A stretch of 64,000 nucleotides of DNA from Ectocarpus siliculosus (taxonomy: Eukaryota; Sar; Phaeophyceae; Ectocarpales; Ectocarpaceae), in contig FN649731.1 of the NCBI GenBank assembly GCA_000310025.1, positions 3,163,967-3,227,966 on the forward strand, read 5' to 3'. Below the pieces are notes generated by a model. That model saw nothing but the letters and a program-made list of their open reading frames with translations, was not told the DNA's origin and searched no databases. Made by a program: the position numbers and the translations under genes. Positions within the stretch are counted from its first letter, which is position 1. The number at the start of each line of letters is the position of its first letter. Below are positions 14,514 to 36,347 of the stretch, piece after piece.

Positions 14514-15099
14514 CTTGGATGCAGCGAGGAGGTAAAGGGTGGACAAGGTGACGAGTGAGAGAATTCGATCAGTGAATTTCTCCAAGTGTTCTCGAGTGAG
14601 TAGAGGAGATAGACAACGCTACCGCGGAGAGACCAAGATACGAGTCTTCTGTACACGTTTTCCCGCAAAAATTACGCGTGTACTGCCACGCCAGGTAACG
14701 TTTCTTACGACCTTGGTGCAGGGGTACGGTCGACCTCACTGTTCTGCTAAGAATATTTCCGCGAGGGCACAACATCTCTGAGCCCGTCATTCCCCGTTGT
14801 CGAGAGCTATTTTATGTACATGTATTTGGTGGGTCCGTCACCGGTGTGAAAAACAAGTCCCCTATGTGCAGTTTCTTCTGAGCTCTTCACGAGCCACTTT
14901 CGTTACTGACTAGACCTCTCCAGACCTCGAAGAGAGCAGTGCATGTACTGCATGCAAAAGTGCAACTTACACCGCGGTGGCTACTTAATGGGTGAAGTAC
15001 AAAACGGCAAGCATTTATCACACATGGAAAAATAATCGCACGCGCCCAAACATCTACCCCACCTTAGCTACTCCCCCTGCCGGTGTTTGCCACCGGGGT

Positions 15100-15191
15100 T
15101 TGGGTTTTCATCGCTTGGCAGCGACGTTGTAAAACAAGCCGCCCCCCCGTTGGGTTTTCGTCGGTTGGCAGCGATGTTGTAAAATAAGCCG
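15100..15191. repeat. Tandem duplication, 50-bp period
   Basis: Two adjacent units share a TGGGTTTTC core, then TTGGCAGCGA and GTTGTAAAA; the second unit starts at 15151 and differs at a few positions. It lies between the candidate 5' exons and the main exons of the minus-strand gene, with no visible coding role. Confidence 0.8.
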
Positions 15192-15792
15192 ATCACTTCG
15201 TGAGCTCGGCAACCAGGTTACCGTTTTTTGTTTGCCTTTGGTTTTTTTTTTGCGGTAACCATGAATCGTGGTCGAGTAGATCATGTTGTGCGGGGTCGAG
15301 AACCCTCACTCCGCGCAAGGGGGATAATCGCACCACGTTGTGTTGAATTGGTCAAGCACCCTCGAGGCAGTTAAAAAATGCTTACAACTGTCTCTGGAAG
15401 CGAAGTACCAGAAAATAAATGAAGTCATACGCAGCTGTCATCCGTACGCAAGGAAGTAAGCACAAGATGCCGAACACCCTTAGCAGGATGCAGCGCACCC
15501 TTCATGCGACTCGCCGAATACCTCACCGCGCTTCGCGCTTGATGATGTGAGAGCCTGATCGGGTGAGAACCCGGCGTGCTCCGCCCCGGCTTTGTAGGGA
15601 TGCGAGGTCAATGGTCTAACGACTACGGCATGCACGACTATGAGTACACCCCCCCCGCACACACACCGTAGCTATTTGCAGTCAGTTCTGCTTTGATTCG
15701 CAGAAAACCGCACACTATCCCTTGGTCGTCGCAGTACGAAAACAACCGAGAATATGGCAGGTCTGCGGTACGCTCACGTCGGTGTTCCCAAG

Positions 15793-16150
15793 TCACCCTG
15801 TCCGTTGATGAAGGTAGCATCGGGTGGACAGTGACCAAACGAGATAACCCGCCCACCTTGCGGGAACATCAAACCGGTAGGCTCGCCCTGCATCATCACC
15901 ATCATCGTCGCTCTGCCGCCTAGGGTCATCGGGGAAACGTGCCCTAGTGAATGCCACCTTGGGAGGCAAAACCACCGGACTAAAGCATCCCCACCCTGGC
16001 GTGGTAGCCGTACGCGCCGAGGAAATGGATTCCTTATTTTTCATCTCGGCTAGCAGCATGGAGGGAATGCTGCAGTCGCCGCCACCACCTTGTGGCCCAC
16101 CTTGTTGAGAGGGGTGAGGAGGTCCATCAGGTGCAGCTTGGGCCTACCGC
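15793..16150 (-). CDS. Candidate exons of the minus-strand gene (uncertain)
   Basis: Two stretches read open with plausible splice signals: a short one ending in PLNK followed by a GTGGGC donor near 16107, and a longer one from about 16059 down to about 15800. The longer one is rich in charged residues (RRQSDDDGDDAGRAYRF). They lie in the right place and orientation to be 5' exons of the IQ-motif gene. However, no simple splice joins them in frame to the exon at 14513, which needs an incoming phase of two bases. They may belong to a separate short gene. Confidence 0.3.
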
Positions 16151-16973
16151 GAGAACAAGGCAGCAACCCAGTAGCCAATACAGGCGGTCACAGATAATAC
16201 CAAGTAGATGGTGCGACAAACCCGTCAATTGAACACAAACTTTGCCGATTACATCTGTATTCTACACAGGGAAGTACAGATTGGGGTTTGCGATGGTGCT
16301 ACGTAGCTGCGGTACTGTAGTCCAGATGGCAACAATTTTCCTTCAACTTAGACAGCTACCTCATGTTCAAGCCTCCGATCGCATGGGAGTCTCTCGACAC
16401 AGGGACGTGAGTATTCCCACTCGAAGTTACTGACCAAAGATCTGGAATGGTTGTCAACATGGAGACAACAACAACAGCCCCATGGTGAAAAATCTAAAGA
16501 GGAGAGACTACTGTTCGCTGTTACTACACATCAGCACGCATGGCAGGTAACGGCTCTGTCGAGGACACAAAGTGTTAAGGAAAGAAACATAACGTGAGTC
16601 AGGTGTGCCGTCACCAACAAACGATGCGTACCACGAAAACTTGGTGATATTTGATGCACGATCTACTGCACGGCGGTACGTACGTCTACATCAGACTCTA
16701 CAAGACTGTTGTGCGACATTCGGTTCGTTGTTTTGTCGTCCCAGATGTTTTCCCGGCGCTCCCATTCGCCGCACCTACGGCCTTGTATCTCTGAGTCAAC
16801 AGATCTAATCCAGGGTCATACATCAGGAAGTGCCTCCACGTGCTTTCATGCAAGGCGCGATGAAGCTCTACACGATCGCTGGTTACTTCTTCGCGCCACC
16901 GGGGGAAAATGTTCCGAAATTACTGTAGCTGTAGCAGTCGCGGCATCCAGAGTGTATGTTAGAATAGCCGCAC

Positions 16974-17201
16974 CTCGATCTCAGGGTTCACGTACATCCA
17001 ACCAGATGAGTAAGAAGAGCAGCTGGACCCGACGTTCAAGCCGCTTGCTTTGATACCCCCTCTCTTGGCGTGCACGCCATGATGGCGCCCTTGGAAATCA
17101 GGCCTGCGCTGTCTTCGAGCTATGGTACGGTCAGCCGCCACCTCTGGTTTGAAGGGGGCAAAACCCACGGCCATTTGGGCAATCTCGATGGACTGATTCA
17201 T
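16974..17201 (-). CDS. Candidate first exon, divergent from katanin
   Basis: An ATG at 17201 opens 76 codons that end at a clean GAG|GTGCGG donor (16974). The N-terminus reads MNQSIEIAQMAVGFAPF. It could be the first exon of the minus-strand gene cluster that ends at 7197, or of a separate gene. Support is the start codon, the open frame, the donor, and the head-to-head position about 320 bp from the katanin start. No known domain was recognised. Confidence 0.4.
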
Positions 17202-17523
17202 TCAGGTATCGAACTATTGTACTAGCAAGAGCACTGTGCCAACCAGCGCGTTGAGTCGTCGGGTACATCGATCGCGTGGTGTGGCATGGTTCATCTCCCA
17301 TCTTTCATGAGGTGTTGATTTGTTCCCACATGAAATTGCGCCGCCGCGGTCTAATTGGTGCCGGTTCGGTGAACACAAATATATTTGACGGTTTCGCGAA
17401 CATGCGACAACGCGGAACCCAGGCGTCTCTGGTTGCAAACCCTTTGGTGCGCAGGTGGGGGGCGCCTTGCACTTTGCGTGGGTCTACAGACACCTTGCCG
17501 TGTGGAGGCAGGAGAAGAAAACT
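17202..17523. promoter_or_regulatory. Putative bidirectional promoter region
   Basis: These 322 bases lie between the candidate minus-strand ATG (17201) and the katanin ATG (17524). If both starts are right, this must contain both promoters and 5' untranslated regions. No TATA box or other named element is convincing. An alternative in-frame ATG at 17455 for katanin would shorten it. Confidence 0.35.
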
Positions 17524-27687
<10,164 letters not shown>

Positions 27688-30600
27688 TTTTTGTCTAGTC
27701 AACGAACCAGGCAACCGACCGACGCAAGACCTCTAGCTCTCACCCAAAGTGAAAGGAGACGGCTACAGGCCCTTTTTGGTACAGTGGGTATGTGGGCGTT
27801 TTTCCAAATGAAAATGCACTCGGTGCAGTTCGCGCCAGTTGCCAGCACCACAAGGAATTAGCTGAAAAAACGTATACGATAGCGCTTTCTTGAGGTTCAA
27901 TGGATAGAAGTTGTGAGTGTGGACTATCCTCGTGGATATCGCCGGTCGAAAAGAGACATTATTCTTCGTATCAAAGAAACCGTCACCGGCGGTGCATGTA
28001 CCGGTAAGACGAATAAGGTATATACATACCTCCGGGAAAGCGATGGAGGCTTACCGCTTGTCTCCGCCCTTGGATGTATGCCCTGTTTTGGACAACTATA
28101 CACCGGACACACCAGGGCGTTGACGCCAACTTGTTCCTCGAAGGTAGGCTCGCTCTTGGGTGTTCGTCCCCTTCTGGCAAAAACTCTCGTACTGGATGGC
28201 ACCAAATAGTAAATATTTGCACACTACGAAGACACCCAGTGAGAGGGAGTCGAGAGGTATCATTTGAAAACTACACTTCAAATTGATGCCGTGCTTTCGC
28301 GCACTCCCTCAAACCGCCTATTCCTAAGCTCCGAGAACCGCCCCGATGGGAAACGCAAGGTCTAGTTGCTGTTTTTGGCCCACTTGTCGGGGACTCTCAC
28401 GGTTTGGTTGTTTGGCATGAAGCATGATCAACCTTGTCGGTTCGGCGAAACCTTCTGCAGCGGGTACCCGAAAACGTGTGCGTGCGGTGCCGTGCTGGAG
28501 ATGTTCCGTTGTGGGTCCGTTGTTGTTGCAATGCTCGTTGAAATCGATTCGTGCCGTCAACACTAATCCTCCATATACTTCGTACGGTGGCCCTGCTTGG
28601 TCAGGGCGGTGGTGAACATACAAACGCCATAAGTCAATACCGCCAAAGCCAATCACACTGGACGTGTCTCAGGATCATAAACCTGGTACTTCGCGGGGCC
28701 AACCATAAGTCGATTGGCAAGGTGCGGGTCGACACTTCGCATGATATCGCTTGGCGAAACCGAGAGGCGAAAAAGATGTTGCGAATCGACACTTTTAGGC
28801 TGAAAACATGCTTGAAACATTCTTCGCATAAACCCTGCCTGACAACACTTACATCGCGAGGCCGCAATTGTACCACGGGGAATTCGATTGGCTGACCCCC
28901 TCACTTGCCCCCACTCCCTGACCCAAAAGCCTTGAAGGACAACATGTCTAAAATATCTACTTCTATTAACACCGCTCCCGAACGTTGAGCGATTCCTACG
29001 TCTACACAATCTAGACAACAGAGCCGGATACGGATTGTCGCGCCGGTCTATCCCCCATCCTTTACGTATGCCCACTTCCGGAACTGAATCTGCCATACAC
29101 ACAACGCATACAACATACAACACATTGAAGTGATTCTGGCCGTGATCAGCTGTGTAGCTGGTTCTGCAAACTCTTGGCCTCCCTAGGTCACAAAAAACGA
29201 AAAGAATGAATATAACATCAACTATTATCGCAATAACTTGATCATGGGCACAAACTTCCATTGAAATCAACCAAGGCGCACACACATCAACAAGATGATG
29301 TCCGTCACATATTCCTGTTCGAAAGGGTCGCTGCACTACAAGTTCGCCGTGGGCGGAAAGCAGTGGCTTGATTTCTGTCCCGCTGTCAAACCAAACAACA
29401 TGAACCCAACGATGGCACACATCTCGCTAGAAGATAAAAACAAACTGGTAAGGCAGGCAAAATCAAGCCAATACAAAAACGACCAGTCGGAGGAAATATT
29501 GGCTGCTACATATCATGCCGACAGTCGAGAAGCAAGGAGAACAGGGTTTCGCCGTGAAGCAGCTTGTGTGACGCAAATCTGCTGCAACCGCCCAAAGAAA
29601 ACACACGACACAAGGGCACGTCGTTTCCCCACCGCCGGACGAGCCACGCCGAAGCATCAAGCTCCGTTGCCATCCTTATTGCCAGGGCAGCAAAAACGCA
29701 CACAGCCTAGAAAAGCTCCACAAGATCTGAAAAACACATCGCCACGCTCCTACTGATCGTGCCACAATCGTCACAGCGCAGGCATGAACGACCAAGCTCG
29801 GAGTTGTTTCACCGCATAGACACCAAAGCAAACACAGGAACAAGCGGAGACATAACCTTGGTCCACTCTCGGATTGTCCTCCAGAAGACCATCTATTTAG
29901 AACCCTTTCCTAGTACCCTCCCGCGCCTAACGATGTAGAAGCCAAACGTTCCAGCCCGTGAACGCATTCTTCGTTCGCGTTCATAAGTGCAAAAAATCGG
30001 GAGTGATCGCCCGTAATGACTTGTCGTACCCCTGAGACACCCACCAACACAACAATCAACAGTGGCATCGTTGCCGTTCGACCACAAACACCCAACCCTC
30101 CCGTCTCCCACTCAGAAATGTACACACGCGTTGTGCTTGGTGTAGCGAGTTATCCCCCCTGTACAAGCGGCCGAACCTTGTTCGGATTCTCCGGCGAGGG
30201 GGGCGCGGACAACACAGGTCTATTGTCGCGCCCATCCACCCTTCCAACACACGCCTATCGGTTTTCACGACGACAAACCCTCATGATGTGTCGTCAGCGC
30301 CAATCGATCCCAACAAACAACAACCAACCCCCCCCGAAAAGAACCACGACGTATGATTTAGCATCTTCCTCTTTCCATCACAGCAATACCCACCCGAGGG
30401 AGTGATCCAACCCGATCTGGTCACTCGATTGACCTACCTACTTCGAGACTACACACCACCACAGCAGTCGTCGAAACACAGGTAGCTCAGAGTACCGCGC
30501 CAGTTCTCAGTTACACCTCTTCACTGATCCTCGCAAGGCCCCGGGAGTCACGCAAGTCGAGTGGGTAACTGACTGACTCGGTCACCGAACACAGCATCAG

Positions 30601-31093
30601 GGTGGAACGAACGCCTCGTGGGTCTCCCCTCGGACATTACCGTCTCAACCTTGGTCCATCCAACATCATCATCACTACGAGAATCACCTCCAACAACACC
30701 TTCTACACCGTCAGGCAGGAAAAACGAGCCAACGTCAAGACACCATATACATACAACACGACTCCCTCTTTTGTGTCGAGGCCAAGCATTCTTGAGAGCT
30801 GGTCATCACTTCAGAAGCAAAGGGGACCCCTGTACTCCCTCACCATTTCCTCTGGCACACCATACACATTTAAATATACCCCGCGTGTGCGTCAGCCCCT
30901 TGACAGCAATATATCCTCAGACTCTTGTGTGAGATACTTTTGCCAGACCAGGTGCTTATTATTGCCTTCGTCATCTGCTGCACGATTTTTCCCACAAAAG
31001 GGCGGCTGTGACTCCAGGGGGAAATCCCACGGAGGCTTCTCAGCAGTAGGGTAATCGTATAAAGAGCAGGTTTCTAGAATACGACCGCTTTCT
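27688..31093. other. No supported gene; katanin 3' flank
   Basis: This stretch follows the katanin stop codon and should start with its 3' untranslated region. Several open frames of 80-255 codons exist on both strands, including 28653-29420 minus and 29295-29756 plus. None shows a recognisable domain, splice-site chain or codon signal that separates it from chance at this base composition. Confidence 0.5.
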
Positions 31094-32167
31094 CTACTGA
31101 TCAGGCGGCTCGCTGCTGTTGCTATGTGTGGTAGCCGACGCTTGAGACGGGGGCGTAATCGGCGGGGTGACGGGGCTGGCCTCGTTGTTGCTATCGCCGC
31201 CGTCCTTGCGGCTGGTGTTGCTGCGCTTGGGCGGGGTGAAGCACTGGTTTAGCCGTGGCGGGGGTCTCGACTGCAGACGCACGTAGCCGAGACAAAGGGT
31301 GTGTGGGTGGCGGGGGGGGGTGAAGCCGGTTCAGGATTTCTTAGATTTGAGGCGGATCGGCGTCGTATTGCTTCCACCGTTCACAAACGCGATGTTTTCG
31401 TTGTGGACCGCGACAAGAGTCTTAGGCAACGTTTACAGGCGGAATTCGACCGTCGTACGGTCGATCCCAAAATATATGCCAACCAAGCAGTAGATCCCCC
31501 AGTCATGAACGATTTGGACATTTCTGCGAGTGCGCAACCCTTCGTCGAAAGACGCGTCCCGAGCGCTGGAAAGGTGGCCGCAATCGACGTGGTTGTCAGA
31601 TGCAATGGCGAAGCGAAGCCGTTCTCCAGCTCAATACAAAATTCTGGCTTCAACACTGCTTGCGGGCGTGGAGATTTTAACTGCCTGTGAGGTCTCGTGC
31701 TGATTCCATGGCAAATAGTGATTCGTGCGATGAGCATCGGCGGCGACAAAGCATGTGGCACCATGTCTCTCAACCAAAACAAATCAGAGGGGCATCCGGA
31801 GAAAACGTTTTGGTGCCTCTTATCAAAATTCCGGGTCCTGTTTCGTATTGTTTTTTCATGGCGAAGCAACGCGTGTGTCGTGCATAACCTCAGGTTGGTT
31901 AGGGCTTAGTAAACACAAGAGGAGCGCCAAAAGAGGAGGAAGAAAGACTGAAACGCGCAACTAAAGACCGTACACAACCAAAATCTGAACAAGTGAAATA
32001 AATAAACATGCCGACTTGAGGGAGTGGGACTTACCAACCGCAGCGACTCGTGGTTGGTGCGAGTGAGCCACTGGTACTCCACCCAGGTCATGTCTTCTTC
32101 GTCGTGGTCGTGGAAGCGGTCCGTGCTGCCCAGCCTAGTCCGGCACGAATGGAACGGCTCGGCAAAC
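31094..32167 (-). CDS. Unrecognised protein, last two exons
   Basis: The exon 32167-32035 (acceptor TGTCACCAG, donor TTG|GTAAGT) reads FAEPFHSCRTRLGSTDRF and then DMTWVEYQWLTRTNHESL. It joins in frame to the exon 31270-31094 (acceptor GTCTGCAG). That last exon encodes a Pro/Ser/Thr/Asn-rich hydrophilic tail (SPVTPPITPPSQ) ending PPDQ and TAG. Both junction phases agree. The family is not recognised and the low-complexity tail suggests a disordered C-terminus. Upstream exons must exist, because this exon starts in phase 2. A stretch near 35070-34990 minus (GIWTEVEAAVEERPW) is one candidate but is unproven. Confidence 0.6.
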
Positions 32168-34969
32168 CTGGTGACACAAGGAGCAATGGCGACAGGGTTG
32201 AGAAAGTTACAACATATGCGTATGCATTCATCAAAATGATGGTGCGCTAGGAAGATTGTTCGCTAGAGAGTGAATGAGAATAGTAGAGGAGGGCTAGCCG
32301 CTGCATCACACAAGCGCTCTTGCAAGCATTCTCGCATGTTGCACAGAGTGATGTGCGTGGTCCACTTAGTATCAAGGTGTTCTAAACAGTTTCTGTCGAC
32401 GTGGGGAAGCCAGCTTGGTATGCGGCAACTCAACAATGAACGCTCCATGGCTTCCTTGGGCGACCCCAAGAAATCGAAACACATGGAAGTCCTCTGCATG
32501 AACCGAACCTTTGCCGTTTTTTTTCTTATCTGAACATGGTGGTGTTCGATGTGTCTCGTGGATTGAAAATTAAGCGCATCGTCGTGGACACCCACGACAA
32601 AGAGGGGACGAGATCACTGAATCCTTCTCGTGTCAAAAATTGAATATTGACGGGAAGAACCGCTGGAGGGAAGGTGGGCACAGGAAAAACCCAAGTGTCG
32701 GCCTCCCATTTGTGTAACCCCCGGGGGCTAACTCCCATCTGTATGACCCCGGCTGGCGTGCCAAACCCATCCTGGAAGGTGTAAACTCGCGCCCAACAGG
32801 TCACACACGCAGCTTCCGAGTGCATGCGATAGGCTCTGCTTTGCGCTGGGGTTTTCTACCCTACCCTGTGCCCTTCATGTGGCTATACTGGTGATACTTG
32901 TAGCCTCCGCTTTTCGTTGGTGGGGGACTTGTGACGAAAATTATTGGCCACCGAAATTCATTTGTGCCTGTCGATCTTAATATGAAGAAGGCGAGAAGAC
33001 ATGCAGGTTGGCTTGGTTTTCTAAAAGCCGATATTTTCCACTCCTGCTATTTTCTGCACTGGAGAGTAGTGACACATTCCTCAGTGGCAGGTTTGTCGGG
33101 AGCGACGCCAACCGTATCCTGCTCCGCTTCGAAACCCGCATGTGTGTGGTGATCACAGAACATCAACAGGTTCATCCATCCCCCGTCCACTTCGTTCATT
33201 GCTGCTGTTACGGGATTTGAATGTGTAGGAAATTACCCACATGCCCAGAGAATAGGGCAGGGGACAAGAACTTTGTAGCCCCGTGAGAGGGAGCTGGCCT
33301 GCCCCGACATGCCCAGTCTACCACAGAGAGCAAGGAAACAGCATGCACTGCTATCCAAAGAGATGAATAAGTGAGTCTTCACCAGGGTCTTCAGGGATTG
33401 CTACGCTCGTCAATACCATTACACTGCCCCCCCGCTGCAAAGAATCGCTATCAGCAAGCTTCCGCTGCCTATCATGCCATGCTGGTTCGGGCTCTGACGG
33501 CACGACTGCCGTCTCGTGGGTTTTACAGTCCCGTCTGACACGTTGCACAACCCATCTCAAGCGTGGTGCACTGCCTGTAACTTCTGGACCAAGACCGACT
33601 GCTTGTTACCGTGGCGGTAGATGCTCTCTACACCCACCTCACCAGGACCTTTGCAACGTGTAATTTTTGTATGCATGTGGCGACAAGTCCGCCCAAATAA
33701 CTCGCCACCAATGGATCTGCAGCTGGGCTTTTAGTAGTAGGACGCGGGCTTGGCAGTCGGAGATTGCCCGTCTCCCCCGTGCAAGCATTCGCATAGCGAA
33801 GAGTGCCCGTCTGCCCCGACTGTGCACGCCGAAATCTTGGTCCATGGATCTCAACTGAACCTCGATGCTCGCACATAATCAGTAGATACAGAAAATGCAG
33901 CGGCGGTAACTACCGCTGGTGAAAGGTGGGGACACGAATCCAGTACAATTGTGGTGCAACAAGAGAAATTGGTCCGCGGGGACAACATTTTTCGGCAGCA
34001 CAAAGAATAGAGTGAAACAATGAAGCACAGGCATGGCCCCTCCGTGTGTCAGAGAGCACTCCTTCGTGTTTGTGGATCGAACGGGGCCGCCACTACTTAT
34101 AAATGAATATGCATATCATGTGCATACGATAGACACATGCAAGCGCCCTTTCCCGCCCGCGGAAAAGCGAAGTGGACGGCAATTTTGGGCCCTGCTCTGA
34201 ACTTGAAATACTGCATGTAGGTCATCCTCCAAGCCATGTGGAACTGAAAAACCAGAGGAGAATGTTTTTTCTCCCTCAAGATGTGCCAACTCTCTGGTGA
34301 CCTAGCCACACGCCTGCTAACCTCCTTCCTATGTACCAGTCTGTGTTCACATGCATTTTGGGGGTTGAAGAGCACATGCCAGACTCCCCTATGAACAAAG
34401 TCCACAGAATGTTTGATTCACCCGGGCGGGGGCGGGGGTTGGCCGGCTCTCGCCTCTCTGCCTCTCTGTTCTCCATGCGACCATCGTGCGGAACAAAAAT
34501 TGGTGACCGATACATACATGTCGGCTCTTGCGCATCGGACCGTGCTAGCACCCCCCGGTTCGGCAGCGCTCTTGGACCGCACCGCGTGTGGCTATCTATG
34601 TGTGGTGTGCTCGCCGTACTACTGCTGTACACAGCAGCCGGCAGCAGCCGGTACGGTGGGCAGCACCAGGCGCTGTGCGGCGCGCGTTTGAAATTTGGTT
34701 CTTGCGTGCGTGTTGCAATAAAGCAACCTACAGCAACACTCATCGGACACCCCATCCAGAGACCCCACGCTCGACGCAAAAAACATGATGTCGCTCCTGC
34801 TTGATTTCGGTCGGGGGTAATAAACCAGGCACTACATAGCTCCTGTTTTCTCTGTTGGTGTATGCGCCGGGACATGCTACTACACTATAGACTGTGCAGA
34901 CATCTGCATATTTCGGATTTCAACCAGGATCCAGAGCAACAACGTCACACTTCGCGGCCCCCCGTGAGC

Positions 34970-35075
34970 GTACCATTCGACCAGAGTTTTCCAAGCGCCA
35001 CCCAGGGTCGCTCCTCGACCGCAGCCTCGACTTCCGTCCATATCCCTCGGCGTAAGCGCGCTTCGTTAGGAGTGT
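34970..35075 (-). CDS. Possible exon of an unrecognised minus-strand gene
   Basis: After a CTGAACGCAG acceptor, one minus frame reads through RLRRGIWTEVEAAVEERPW and VALGKLWSN to a G|GTACGC donor-like site. The amino-acid composition looks coding and the splice signals are acceptable. There is no homology call and no proven link to the exons at 32167-31094. Intronic or chance open frame remains quite possible. Confidence 0.25.
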
Positions 35076-35265
35076 TAGATCGATGTACCTGCGTTCAGGA
35101 AAGGAAGCAGCGCGCCGGTCTGGTATCCGGTGTTCCGCCCCGCCTAGTTCCGCCAGATTAATCCTTGGTTCTTTTGTCATTGTCATCTGCCCGAGAAATC
35201 CAATCGACCAATCAAAAGACCGAACCTTCTTCATTCACGGGGCCCCTGGGTTGGGGGGGGCGCGG

Positions 35266-35421
35266 ATGAGATTCGACTTGAGAGCGCTCACCACAGGCAG
35301 GGCAGGAGGTGGACTGCTACTGCTCAGTGCTGTTCTGTGCTCTGTGCTGCTGTGTCCTTGCCCCAGCTGTGCCATATTCTCTCTCTCGCCCTCTCGAGGA
35401 GGCTCGAGTGACATCCAACCG
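35266..35421 (+). CDS. Possible first exon encoding a signal peptide
   Basis: An ATG at 35266 opens 52 codons with a positively charged start (MRFDLRALTTGR) and a strong hydrophobic stretch (LLLLSAVLCSVLLC). A Cys/Ser-rich segment follows and the frame ends at a good CCG|GTGAGA donor. This is the layout of a secretory signal peptide in a first exon. No continuation exon was found: the tested acceptors before 36300 meet stop codons in the required phase. The transporter gene downstream has its own start. Confidence 0.35.
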
Positions 35422-36347
35422 GTGAGATTTGGTTCTTCATGATTTTGTGAGCACAGGAAATTGTGAAGAGACGTTTGTCGCTGCTGTCGCCAATGTTCCA
35501 CAATTGGACCGAACCCTATGTGATGCAACAGCGCGGACTCTAGACAAACCACAGGTGCACATGTGCACACCAAGTACCTCCCTCCCTCCGTTTCCAGCAC
35601 TAGGAATCCTGGTACGAGGCATGAAGGGATCGGGGTTGTGGAATCATTGATCGTTCTTCCTCCCAACGCCAACAGCTGCGCCTTCCAGTGGAGGCGCGGC
35701 GGGGAAATGAATGATGGATGTCATGAACCAAACGCCCACAACCGCCGTAACCCTACACTCTGCGTCTACCAATCACCCCACAGCTTTTGTTTCGCTGCGT
35801 GTGTACAACATAGATCACTCTACGCTGTTGGAATAAGCAACATATATACGTGCTCAGGGCTGCGGGCTAGACCGCGGGCCTACAGAGTATCGATTCCAAT
35901 CGTAGCTTGAGAGAGTCTCACCGCAGAAGTTGTATCTACAGCAGGGCGTTGTATACCCATGATTCAAGCAAGGCATCCTATGGTACCGCCGTTTGTGGCC
36001 GTTGTTGTTTTCCAATGACATGTTTCATCACCCTTCACTCTGCCGACCGTTTGTCATCTCCCTCGCACCGCACCGTATGCATCCGTCACCACAAGGGTGC
36101 ACAGAATCCCCTCGGCTTTCTGCTGTGCGGCTTGGAGGGTCGAGCGCGGTATTGTATATCTGCGGCGCCACCTGCGGTAACTTGGTTCGCCGGCAGGGAA
36201 GCCGTGAAAGCAAAAGATCACGTGCGGCGGCACCGTACACGCACGCCCGGTTGACATAGGACACCGCCAAAAGAGGCGCGAGCGGCAGAACGACAAAAGC
36301 AGAAGCATCCAACGGTGCACCGCAAGTAAGTGTGGCCGCCCAACGTC

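Noticed and set aside
28653-29420. 255-codon open frame on minus
   Set aside because: No domain, no splice context, and overlapping open frames of similar quality on both strands. Chance is likely at this base composition.
30602-31054. 150-codon plus frame rich in Ser/Thr/Arg
   Set aside because: No domain or splice support, and the composition follows the local A/C-rich bias.
31301-31869. Overlapping plus (130 codons) and minus (163 codons) frames
   Set aside because: They overlap each other in the intron between the two exons of the minus-strand gene. Neither has a recognisable domain or splice continuity.
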